From assembly GCA_035578155.1 (NCBI GenBank), contig JAPWDM010000020.1, positions 7,794,055 through 7,858,054 on the forward strand: DNA of 64,000 nt. The letters run 5' to 3'. The notes under the pieces are model-generated. The model searched no databases. It was not told the DNA's origin and worked only from the letters and a program-made list of their open reading frames with translations. Numbering within the stretch: the stretch's first letter is position 1; each line of letters opens with the position of its first letter. The stretch comes from Brachynemurus nebulosus. Lineage: Eukaryota; Arthropoda; Insecta; Neuroptera; Myrmeleontidae. Made by a program: the position numbers and the translations under genes. Shown here piece by piece: positions 50,501 to 60,271 of the stretch.

Positions 50501-52026
50501 GGTGCTTTCCAGTTATGCGATCTCTGTAAAGCTCTGGAGACGTCCTCTGTAGTAATGTCCGTATAGGGCATCTCCGGAAGATGTTCGTTATTCCTGCACT
50601 CTGTATCGATCCAGCTGGCTTTGTCATTATGGTCAATGGTGTTGGACCATTTATTCGCCCAGAAACTATGGAGTGCGTTCTTCTCCGGTAGACCATTACT
50701 GTCAGTTACCGTGTTCGTTAGAGACTGATAAAACCGTCTCTCGTTTCTGCTGAACGCTTGGTTTTGTCGTCTGCGTTCAGTACTGGTCTTATATCTTCGT
50801 AAGCGCTTCGCTAGTGCTGTTAACTTTTGGTGAAGCGTATCTCTGATCTCTGTGAGTGTTTTATTGGGTTCCTCGTATTGTGTGTGTACTGTGTGTTTGC
50901 GTAATATGTCGTGTATGTGTTTGTTGAGCCGCTTGGACCTCGTACCCTGTTGGTATTGGGTGATCCTGCCGAGGTTGCATCGGATGTTGCTGATGCGTTT
51001 ATTCAATCGTGTTTCCCAGGCAGGAGTTTTGTGTTCCTTCGAGTTGTGCGCTACAGGTGGTGTTACATCGGACCCGTTACAACGTATAGCTGCAACGGCT
51101 CCACAATAGATAGCTGTGTGTAACTCGATAAAATTGTCACAGGTTTCTACATGTTTAGGCAGTATTATATTATTTAATATCTCAACGATCTCAGCCAATC
51201 TACGTGAGGTGTGTTGTTTAGGCAACAAGTACCTATGTGTGGGGTCCGTCCCTTCAAATTCAGTAAGCGCTGTGTTAAATTCCAGTTCGATCTTTTGCAG
51301 TAGGGTGTCATTTACTGCTGTCTCATGGTGGTCAGGCTCATTCTCGACAAGTTGTTGAGTGTCGTTTTGTGTGGGGCTCTCCATTTCTGGTGGGCCGTCG
51401 TCCTGACTTTCTTCATTTTGAGCAAATTGATGTGCGACTTGTGTTTTAATCGTGTTTATGAGGGAGGAAGGGATAAGGTTATTGGTAAAAATGACACGTT
51501 TTTGGTCTGCCAGTCTCTGTTCAGTGACGCGACTAAGGTGAGGGTAGGTGCGCGCGAACTCTTGATGTAATTTCGTACGGTAACCAGTTTTGTCCGTTTC
51601 AAGTCTAGTAACTTGGAAGTATGTGCGTACGATGAATTCATTCAGTTCATCTGTCCATTGCATACGCACACGCTTCTTACCAGCTTTAGTGGTCCCCAAA
51701 GAATGCTCCGAGGGAACACTTAAAGTCGGCTGAGCCAAAGGTGTTGGGGGCTCTGTAAGTAGGGCAGTAGTATTTTGGCTGAAGGTGTTATTACAGCTGA
51801 CAGGTGGCTGCCTAGAACCCAGCCTGTCGTCACCGCGATCTAAACTGTCACATTCAGTGGTGACCCTGATGCGCCCGGTCGCTCCATCGGCAGCGGCATT
51901 TTTCCGAGGCTTTTTTTTCTTATTACTCTCCATCCTAATGGGTTGTCCTTTTAGTCGCCTTTTACGACAAGCAGGACTTACTGTGGGCAAATTCTGCAAA
52001 GTGAAGCCCCCACCCACAGGGCGTTT
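47545..52026 (-). mobile_element. R4/Dong-like non-LTR retrotransposon, near full length
   Basis: A single long ORF (51933-47830) has a ~93-bp leader and a ~285-bp 3' region. The element is flanked on both sides by (TAA)n in the same sense. Gene content (Myb-like N terminus, RT, CCHC, restriction-like endonuclease in one ORF) and target both point to the R4 clade of site-specific LINEs. The leader contains a hairpin around GTCGTAAAAGGCGAC. The copy is almost undamaged; the one visible fault is a 1-bp difference near 47865 that changes the C terminus relative to the truncated copy at 7131-8218. Confidence 0.9.
47830..51933 (-). CDS. R4/Dong-like polyprotein: Myb-like, RT, zinc knuckle, REL endonuclease
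   Basis: I chose the ATG at 51933 (MESNKKKKPRK); the longer frame from 52128 only adds an Asn run read from the (AAT)n target. The product is 1367 residues. Order: basic start; Myb/SANT-like DNA-binding region at about 88-150 (MQWTDELNEFIVRTY); a long linker; RT at about 470-800 with NWKAPGIDNI, FIDYKKAFDSVPHSW, GIFQGDSLSP, catalytic YMDD (715-718) and YRYLGF; a thumb-like part; CCHC knuckle C1021-x2-C1024-x8-H1033-x4-C1038; and a restriction-like endonuclease with RPDI (1106) and LIDIAVP (Asp 1123). The tail is Thr/His-rich and ends early by frameshift near 47865. The protein would nick (TAA)n DNA and copy its RNA there. The catalytic residues look intact, so this copy may be close to functional. 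Confidence 0.9.
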   Translation of the reverse strand: MESNKKKKPRKNAAADGATGRIRVTTECDSLDRGDDRLGSRQPPVSCNNTFSQNTTALLTEPPTPLAQPTLSVPSEHSLGTTKAGKKRVRMQWTDELNEFIVRTYFQVTRLETDKTGYRTKLHQEFARTYPHLSRVTEQRLADQKRVIFTNNLIPSSLINTIKTQVAHQFAQNEESQDDGPPEMESPTQNDTQQLVENEPDHHETAVNDTLLQKIELEFNTALTEFEGTDPTHRYLLPKQHTSRRLAEIVEILNNIILPKHVETCDNFIELHTAIYCGAVAAIRCNGSDVTPPVAHNSKEHKTPAWETRLNKRISNIRCNLGRITQYQQGTRSKRLNKHIHDILRKHTVHTQYEEPNKTLTEIRDTLHQKLTALAKRLRRYKTSTERRRQNQAFSRNERRFYQSLTNTVTDSNGLPEKNALHSFWANKWSNTIDHNDKASWIDTECRNNEHLPEMPYTDITTEDVSRALQRSHNWKAPGIDNIQNYWLKHFTSTHKYLAEHFTLFIRTPNLTPKFLTQGITYMKPKNSDTKNPANYRPITCLPTVYKILTSCLAEKINEHCQINTILTEEQKGCRKRSQGCKEQLLIDSGVLEQAKGRKRNLYTAFIDYKKAFDSVPHSWLRRVLELYKIHPSIVNFLGTIMSDWRTTLHLSIGNEKTTSDLIQVRRGIFQGDSLSPLWFCLAMNPLSRLLNETKYGYNVGTQTNSRHTISHLMYMDDIKIYAATKHQLQQLLGLSNEVSRDLCMEFGIDKCRTQCRSGGKRYAVVFELEPESVMQPMDEGESYRYLGFNQDERIDHSAVKQHLMQQYLTRVRRLLNTHLDGKKTIKAINTYAVPVLTYSFGVIKWTPTDLTNIEIKTRVLMTKYRIHHPKAAIERLTLPRAEGGRGLIDIRNTHNKQVHNLREYFYTKTHTSHLHNAIIQADKAYTPLNLSHTEMPDSFCRLVTKEDKIQQWIRKPLHGRHPLELNQSNVDKAASHAWLSQGSLFPETEGFMLAIQDQVIHTKNYSKYILRDSSITSDSCRRCHSKPETIQHITAACTQLAQSEYKHRHDQVGKIIYQKLAVKHHQITDKTPYYKLTPKVVAENDSCRLYWDRSIITDKTINHNRPDITFVMKNTKTTYLIDIAVPNTHNLQKTHAVKLDKYTDLAAEIKQQWRMEHVHIVPTVLSATGVIPHNSLSLLGLPKYTYVTMQKAVIINTCRIVRKFLSNTNPTAICESTRSACTPSEPSTVSEQHTDTHLTDTQHTYINTQYASTETQTPNTHTDPDSSDGEGGSTNCRTVTVTALVHNPPQLNNTQGPSTSVPSKRAIPGTPDLNEQFGEPEHIYTKKRKIERHIHTHTRTHTQTQTVLSLPSVPNPNLFSEDTKTN

Positions 52027-52030
52027 ATTA

Positions 52031-52084
<54 letters not shown>
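52027..52084 (-). repeat. (AAT)n at the 5' edge of the R4/Dong-like element
   Basis: A trinucleotide tract lies upstream of the element in the same sense as the tract at its 3' edge. It produces the poly-Asn artefact at the start of the longest frame. Confidence 0.92.
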
Positions 52085-52088
<4 letters not shown>

Positions 52089-52139
52089 ATATCGGCGAAT
52101 ATATCCTTAAAATATTAAAACATTCCATACAGTAGTTTT

Positions 52140-55100
52140 CTTTAAAAAAAAAAAAAAAATTCCCCCAAGAAAAAAAAAAAAACCTTTTTTTTTAGGCGAT
52201 TATACTAGTGGTCCCCCTTAATCGTGGAGTTTATGTGCTTCAACAGACTTGGCAACATAAAGTAACTAAAATAAATACCTTACAGTTGAAACATATCAGT
52301 TTCGTTATCAGTAGCTATTTTAAAATCAAGAATTAAAAATTTACTTCCAAACAACAACTCCTAAAGCTACTGGACACTCTGTAGACTAACAAATTTTATT
52401 TCAGTGACAAATTTTGTCACTTAAAATATCTTGCTACAATTTAAATTTCCTAAATAATTATAAAGATTTATTGCCTTTGATAACATATCCTCTGTGCGGT
52501 TATCTGCTTACAGTAATATTAATTTTAAGATTAACAAAACACATTCAACATGTTTTACTTTTAATTTTCAACATGAAATATTTTACATGACTCCGAGCCA
52601 GAAAGCTCTTAAATATTACATGTACTATCAAATTAAATACACTTTATCGCTATATACACAAACATAGACTATTTGTTTTTAAGCTGCTTAAAGAATTTTT
52701 CAAACGTACAATTTAATATTTTAGCGAAATTCAACAGCGAATATTGGATACCATCGGACATTGCTATACAATAACATATAGTATGCATACATGTATGTTG
52801 GTATGAACATAAGCGATAAGCATATTCGTAAACATAAATTATCAAATATATGTACTTCGTGACATTTCTAACAGTAACTAGAAATTTCTGTTTGAGGTTT
52901 GGTATTTTGGTTACCGGTACCTATGTACGTTATATACAATTGGTAGTTGGATACAGATTGTTTCAAATTGCATACAATATACACGGCTAATGATATCATA
53001 GTTTTGAAGATAATTGTTCAAAAATATTTTGAGAAAGATGTCACAGAAGAAATTTGAATATTAAGGTAGATACCGTAATTCAAGAAAGAAAAGGTATTTA
53101 CTAATAAGGAAAGAAATATAATCAAAGAAACTTTAATAAAAAAAGAACGATTCTTTTAAAAAAATATACTCACATAACCCCTTAGAAACTTATATAAAAA
53201 GAGCTGCGGTCCGCGGTTTCACTCATGCAAAATTATTTGAAATATGAGTAAAATTATTTTTAAATAAGAATAAACAAGTTGAATTATTTATGTGTTTGAT
53301 TTTCCTCGCCAAATAATTTTAAAATAACCATCTTAATTAATTAATTTCCGCACAGAAAGACTCCTACCTCAGTACCATAGGGGACAATGCTGAAACGTTG
53401 CAATACCCTAGGTTTATGCAAAATCTGGTCCGGTGGTTTATTTTGTTTCTACTTTAACGTAACGTCAATTTTTTCCAGTATCTTAATGGTATTTGGTAAG
53501 TATCCGTTAAGCCATTTACTTTGGGCTCTTTTGGGATTCTAAGATCCAGCGAAATAATTTTAACTTTTGTAATGTAGCCTATATTAGAAGGGAGAGCGTC
53601 ATCTATCCACCAGTGAAAAAATTTTTGAAATCGGTTGGGTACTTCTCAATATTAGCTCAGTTGTACCACCGATAGTCACAGACTTTTTTTTACTTCTTTA
53701 TTATATTAGCATGATATTTTTATTAAATAGGTACATTTTTCACGGACTTTAAAAACTAAAAGGTTTTCAACTGAAGCTGTATGTTTTTTTTTTTTTTTAT
53801 TTTAATGGAAATTGATTCGGCAAGTTTGAAAATTTAAAGTTATTGAAAAGAGTGACACAAAATTTCGCCTCTTTTTAGGACCTCGTATTCAATTCAAAAG
53901 AGGTCAAAGAAAAACTACTTGTGGTGACACTTTAAAGTAAGCAAAATTTCTAGTTGAGCATAATTTTTGCTTTGAAAATATGATGAGTCAAACCTTTGGT
54001 TGACCTGCTCACGGTAAGATGAATCCGACATTCTGGGCAGTCTTGCTCATTATATTCAAAATTCTTAAATATGCAAAGTGGTTTATGGAAAATTTTCTGT
54101 TCTGTTTAAATACATCATCCTAATTTATCAAAAGCGTTGTTAGCCGATTCTATAGAAAGAAATCTTGATTGTTGTTGAAAATATTCGATTAATCGGTAAT
54201 TTTAAAGTTTGTAGATATCCGACGGCCTTTGAATCAAAAAGTAAGTGTATATTTGTAAGAAAAATTAGTTTTGCTTATATTACTGAAATGTATTTTAATA
54301 ACACTTAAAACTCCTCACCATGTTATGGTACAGAAAAAGATTAATTTTTTAATTTTTTTTTTACTAAAAAAGAAGTTAAAGAGGTTACGGAGAATATTGG
54401 ATTTGCCTTGGTGTGGATGAATCAAATAACGAGTTTAGCTTATCATACCATAAAAAGGAAAAGTATGCTCAACTTGAAGTTTCGCCTACTTTGAAATATC
54501 ACCATAAACTATATCATTTAGTTTACTTTTAAATAAAATTCAAGAAGTTCTTAAAAGGGGAGATTCTCATTAGTCGGAATATAAGTATTTTGTATTTCAC
54601 AGAAACATAAATGAATGCTTCCGCAATGACGTTCATGCTAGTCAACAGAAATATGTACGAGCCCAGCGCTGCAACCGCCATGTTTTAAAACGGTAAAATA
54701 TTTTAAAACACGTTTGCTATTCATTGATCCGATAGATGTAAATTTTGATTTTTATTTAAAACGAGAAATTTATAACATTCAAACCACAATATTGTTGGTA
54801 CATATCGTTCAGCAATAAATTGTGTCTGTGGTATTTTTCACAACAGCAATTGATAGCTCGTTTATTATAATCCATGAATATCTAAAAACAAAATCGCCCT
54901 TTGTAAAAATTAATTTTTCCGTGTTTTGGCATTTTGACAATTTTTTTTTCGATTTAACATAGATATCGTTCGATGATGCAGTCAGTATGTATACTGTACA
55001 GCGGACATCAATTACAGTATTTATCTCGCTATCAGTAGTTTATAGCATCAAATTATGTAGCATGGTTATATGACATGAATTTATATATGTATTAATCTTT

Positions 55101-57750
55101 TCGATGCTGAATAAAAATATCTTGTAAAAGAGAGAATGTGTAAACATAAAAAGAAACAGAAAATTGTTTATATTACATTATGCATACTTATTATTTAATG
55201 TCCAGCCAGGGCCCGGTATAGGGTTCAGTGCTCCACCTTTTTACTTTAAATTATCTATCTCCTAAACGAATGGAGATCCCATTTTGAAACTTGGTACGTA
55301 TTATCTATAAACTACAGGCTACTTTTTGTGATAAAAAATTCAAAAAAACGGTCGAACTTACATAAATTTTAATCTGAAATACTTACTTCCGATTTTGCAC
55401 ACGAAAAAAAATTCAAATTTACATTTTTATTCCGTAGTTAAAAAGAGCTGTCAATTTTCTATATAAAACATTATATACAAATAAAAACAGCATTGATTAA
55501 TACCAACAACAGCTTTCGAAAAACCTTGTCTAATATTTTGTCAATTTTTTAGAACCCCGTAATTTGACAACTAGGCCTCCTAGAAAAAAAAATATTTCGT
55601 ATTTACAGTAAAGGCACACAGAAGTATAATTAATTCAATTATGAACCAATTTCGAAATCTGACATTATTTTCGTTGTCCGCTTTACGTGAAATATCCCAA
55701 TACGCATAGTATTATTCGTATTATTTTATAGTAAAGGCAGTATTCAAGTAACACTTTGAACAATTAATAATTTTTTTAATATTATTTCCAATGTAAGTTT
55801 TTGTATTTTATGATACTCTTTAAGTAAAATTTATTCTACGAATGCTTAAGTATATAAAACGAATAAGAAACCATTATCTATTATTCTTATAATTCGACAT
55901 CTCCACATTGTATGCGTCCATAATATTTTGCGTATCTATTCATAATTTTACAAATTATAATACATAACACTGACTTTATAAGGCGCATAAATATCATGTA
56001 TGTATAACTGTATAAGTATTATGTTTGCGTTACCTCCTGTGGCGTGTGACAAGTAGATATATTTTTATAGCTCTGTTGGTCCAACCGTGGGAAAAATTTT
56101 TGGTAACAATAATATAAACAATGTCCTAGTACACTATAAATCCAATTAATGTTTTAATCCTTTTAGTGTCCTAGTACACTATAAATCCAAATAATGTTAA
56201 TTTTTTTATTATTACTTCATTTTAAAGCAAGGTGGACAATTACAAAGGTATCAATTTCATTAATTTAACATTTACCTGGAACAAACTTTTATTCGGAAAG
56301 TAATCCTAGCGCAGATTTTCAGTATACATCTATGAAAATTTTATAAAACTAAATGAGAAACAATATTTTTCAGTTTAAACAGTTTCGATGTTGCTTAAAT
56401 AAAAATGTCATAATTCTTAAATTTATGACTTTAAAAAGATAGTGTTGTCTTTTATTGTCACATATATTTCTCTCTTTGTTTCCTTTGGTATGTTAACATG
56501 CCAATGGCACTAAATCGGTTAAAAAATAAATATATTGGCAGATGTGTATGTTTATAAACCTGTATTTTATTAACCGATTTCAAAAAAGAGGGAAGTTCAA
56601 GTCAACTTAACGCCTATTTTTTTTTATATATGTACCTTCTGTACACTGATTCTCTTGGAACTCCTAAGCAATTTGCATTTTTTTTAGTTTGGCATATAAA
56701 ACTCTCCATATGGTTCCGCAAACATTTTATTGACATTGATTGAATAGTTGTTTTCCTAGCTTCGATACTATGAATAATTTTCACAACATTCACGGTTTGG
56801 TTTGGTAGATAAAGCTTTCTATAGAGTCAAGAAAAGATTGACATTGCTTGAGTAGTTTCTTAATGAGCTTTAAAAATAATAAAAATACCATAGACGGTAT
56901 TGTATTTTTTTGACTTAGTGCACAGTTGAACAGTTCTTTAAACACAATACAGTATACTTCTGTTACGGCAAACTCAATTATAACGAAGTTCTGATTACAA
57001 TAGTTTAAAAAAGCCCCGTTTATTGTTCCATAAAATGTAACGATAGAAAAAACTTGGCTATAGTGAATTATTCTATACGAACTTTTTATTGGTATATAAC
57101 CTGTGTCCCTGATGTAAATCAAATCTTAACTGTACAAAGGAAAATTTGCAATTAAACAAACATTGCCACAGAACAAATGTAAATATGAATTTCGGTTAAA
57201 CCTATAAAATTTGAATCTCCTTACGACAAAAATAGGTAGCTGATAGATAGTTCAAAAGATAGTGCAAAAATAGTGCAAACTTACTTTATGTTTGTATCTA
57301 TTCTTTTTTGTCTCACTAATTGCGAATGTAACATGCAACGCATATATACACATACCATATCAGACAAGTATAAAAAATTTTATGACTATTTCTAAAAAAA
57401 AATAATTACCTACTAAATGTTAAGTATATACGAATCAATTGCTTGTAGACATACACGTATAAGTTAGAGGTCCGGCTCCACTGCACCCCACAGTTGGTCG
57501 GCCCTGCCTCTACTGCTATACTTATTATATTAAAATATAAGAAATTTAACACTGTTTGAATGTCACACCATAAATTAAAGCTCTTTCTATTCAGGCATTT
57601 ATGGCTGAACTAGTGAACGTGAACTAGTTTATTACGAATAGGGAGGCAATCAAAAAATCTTGATAGACATAGAAAATAATATAGAGCCGCCACCGGTATC
57701 AAGTATAAAATTTTATACTTCCTAAAATAATAGTTTCCGTTGACAGTAGA
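52140..57750. other. 5.6 kb AT-rich DNA, no gene or major repeat recognised
   Basis: The region starts with A runs and a T run at 52140-52195. I found no frame resembling a protein and no long inverted repeat. A short direct duplication lies at 56122-56198. The minus-strand segment near 57000 (ACTTCGTTATAATTGAG) resembles a dispersed CGTTATAA repeat. Distal regulatory DNA or old decayed repeats are possible but cannot be shown. Confidence 0.35.
56122..56198 (+). repeat. Short tandem duplication, ~45-bp period
   Basis: TGTCCTAGTACACTATAAAT plus 12 more near-identical bases occurs at 56122-56153 and again at 56167-56198 with one mismatch. Confidence 0.9.
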
Positions 57751-58022
57751 CAAAGCTGGATTTACATAAGGGCACTTAAGACTTGTGCCCCTAGGCCCCC
57801 ATACAATAGCGGTCTCCCACAAATACGAAAAAAAACTCAAAATTCAGGAATAGGATAGAAAGAATAAGCACATTTTCGTTATTTTTTTGCTAGCCAACAC
57901 TATTTTCCGGGAAAATTTGGAAAATTTTAGAAATTCTCCAAGAGGGCCCCCACATGTGAAGCATTCAGGGGCCACCACATTAAAAGTGCCCCAAGGCCTC
58001 CACAAAGGTAAATCCGGTCCTG
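57751..58022. mobile_element. hAT-like MITE, ~270 bp
   Basis: The ends CAAAGCTGGATTTACATAAG and the complement of GGTAAATCCGGTCCTG (CAGGACCGGATTTACC) are diverged terminal inverted repeats of the CAGGGCCGGATTTAC type common in hAT elements. The interior is rich in GGGCCCCC-type blocks and has no transposase. No clear 8-bp target duplication was found. Confidence 0.65.
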
Positions 58023-58825
58023 TACATAGCAAATATATTAATGATAGTTACAATTGCGAGAACCATACCAACAATAATTGTATTCTAAACGTACATTTAT
58101 GTCCACTGGAAATTCCTGCTATACATTTACTACATTTAGTAGATATGTGTTCTTTACAACGTACGAAAACTGCTACTATTGTTGCTTTAACGTGTTTTGT
58201 CTCGATTATTTTCTCCATAAAATAAAAAAGGCAGCAATATGAATTGTGGAAAATATACGTTGAACAAAAAGTTCAAGAAACATATTCTGTAAGTTTTAAT
58301 GATTCTTTATATAACAAAAGAAATAATTTTTGTATACTTTTATTGTACGTTTTAACATGTCATATCCTCTTATTGTGGAAACAAAAGGAAGTTGAATAAG
58401 TGTCCCGCATAATTACAGTATAAAAGATTAAAAAACATATTTAATATATAGAATGTAGAAATTCATGCGGCTAATTGTACCGTTATTAAGTTTATTCTTA
58501 TATACAGAGCCGGACTCATATTTCTGTAGGTTCTGGGCTAACAAAATTGTTTTTCTTATTGTAGGTATACGAAGAACTGAACAATAATAATTTATTATTA
58601 AAACAATACAATTTCGAAAAACTACCTCGACATCCTGAAATGATACATATCTATATCTTATTTTTCTAGGTTTATCTAAAAAAAACATTATACTTATGAG
58701 TTTTTTTGTAACAAAAAGGGACTAAAATTTTTAGAAGGAAACTAAACTAAAACTCAGGGCCGAAAGTACTTATCAGTTTTTAAATACCCTTGTTTTATTG
58801 CAATTATTATCTTGTAATGTTTTAT
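58023..58825. other. AT-rich, no gene seen
   Basis: Short frames only; none is recognisable. It ends where copy D of the hairpin-tipped element begins. Confidence 0.35.
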
Positions 58826-59434
58826 AGTAGTAGAAATATGACAGTTCGGGGACCGCCATCCCTCCATCCGATTTTTTGAGCGACCTCGGATGGAGGGAAA
58901 ACTACTGGGGCGGCTCTAGAAGCCTCTAGCGGTGGGTGGAATAATGTGAACGAAAATTTTGTCCAACTCCACTGATCCCAACGGAACTTGATCTAACCTA
59001 ACCTAACCTAACAAATTTTTTCTAACATAACATAACCTAACAAATTTTTTCTAACCTGACCGAACCTAAGAATTAAAAATTTCCCTAATAGATGGCGTAG
59101 CCACCTTCAAGCTCTGTAAATTCCAAGTTTCACTACTAGATGTCTGCTCGTCCGGATACTAACGATCCCTGTGCGTAAGTTTGGAAATTCCCCTAAGAGA
59201 TGGCGCAGCCACCTTTAAGTCCTGTAAATGCCAAGTTTTGACGACTAGAAGTCGCTGCTCGTCTGGATACTAACGATCCCTGTGCGTAAGTTTAAAAGAT
59301 TGTCAATAGATGGCGCCGAAAATCCTTTTTGATAGTTAAAAATGGCGTTACTAGTCTGAACCACCTGTACCTGGATTCATAATTTTATCAAATTTTTATC
59401 TGAAAACAGGTTTAAACTTATATAAATTGTCAGC

Positions 59435-59467
59435 TGACGTCATCAGGCTATTTTTCTGCTATAAAAG
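59435..59467 (+). promoter_or_regulatory. CRE plus TATA box, copy D promoter
   Basis: TGACGTCA at 59435-59442 and TATAAAAG at 59460-59467 are followed by AGACCATAGCATAACTTTTC and a CAATTAC start-like site. The block is conserved with copy B (35771-35803). The first ATG is about 118 bases downstream of the TATA box. Confidence 0.65.
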
Positions 59468-59584
59468 ACCATAGCATAACTTTTCAATTACAATTTTGTT
59501 CGAAACTTTAGTGAAAAACATTAAATCTTATTATTGTAAAAAATTATTTTCAATTGTTATATTAAAAACTAATTATTGTCAACA

Positions 59585-59990
59585 ATGGAATCCATTACTG
59601 CTGGTGCTTCATTTGGAAACAGAGACAGTACAATAAATGACATTAAATTTTATGTCAGATTTAAACCATCTTGGTGCTGTTAAACGATGGATTAAACTTT
59701 CTAATATGGAAATTGGAAAAATCGATAAAATTATAAGCGCGAGACAATCGCCATCAAAATTCAATTCATCGAAAATGAAGACAATATTGGAATTAGAAAT
59801 TGGATACATTTCGTTACCGGCGAGGTCCGACAATTTAAATGAGCAGATGCTGGCGTGGCTTCAGAACAATCCACAACTGGGTATCATAAATAATTGGCCA
59901 ATTGGACTAACTCATAAATTGCAATTCAAAACATTGGATCTTCCTGAAACCGCAATTCAAAACGTTGGATCTTTGGGAGTGAATCTTTAG
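59585..59990 (+). pseudogene. Unrecognised ORF of hairpin element, copy D
   Basis: ATG at 59585 opens MESITAGASFGNRD, which runs into a stop after about 32 codons. A second frame from 59637 continues for 117 codons (LGAVKRWIKLSNMEIGKID, TILELEIGYISLPARSDNL, MLAWLQNNPQLGIINN) to 59990. Comparison with copy B suggests a 1-bp loss near 59630 split one original ORF. No known domain was recognised. Just after the stop are GGAGTGA.TCTTT and CACCAAAA tandem repeats (59975-60110). Confidence 0.55.
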
Positions 59991-60103
59991 GAGTAACTCT
60001 TCGGGAGTGACTCTTTGGAAGTGACTCTTGCACTAAAAGACACCAAAAGGCACCAAACCAAAATACGCCAAAAAGGCACCAAAATGCACCAAAAGATACC
60101 AAA

Positions 60104-60271
60104 ATGTACCAGACAGCAACAGAAGACAGCGATGAAAAAACATCTGCTAGCGACAACGAAGATACTGCGAGCGAAGGAGAAGTTGATGATGACGAGAATA
60201 CAGCCGTCGACGATGGTGATGAAAAAATTGCGGGTAAAGGGTTATACATACGACCCTATAGGAGGCGTTAA
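60104..60271 (+). CDS. Acidic C-terminal ORF, 55 aa, copy D
   Basis: ATG at 60104 opens MYQTATEDSDEKTSASDNED and ends IAGKGLYIRPYRRR at TAA 60269-60271. It matches the last ~55 residues of the copy C frame at 39954-40235 with few changes. It is probably the remaining end of a longer protein whose middle is deleted here. The conserved acidic tract and basic end suggest a nuclear or DNA-packaging role, but that is a guess. Confidence 0.5.
   Translation: MYQTATEDSDEKTSASDNEDTASEGEVDDDENTAVDDGDEKIAGKGLYIRPYRRR

Noticed and set aside
51934..52128. N-terminal extension of the R4/Dong-like ORF with 19 Asn
   Set aside because: It is read from the (AAT)n target and leader; the ATG at 51933 begins the basic start typical of the protein.
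52140..57750. Host gene in the 5.6-kb quiet region
   Set aside because: No frame longer than background and no recognisable domain or convincing exon with splice sites was found.
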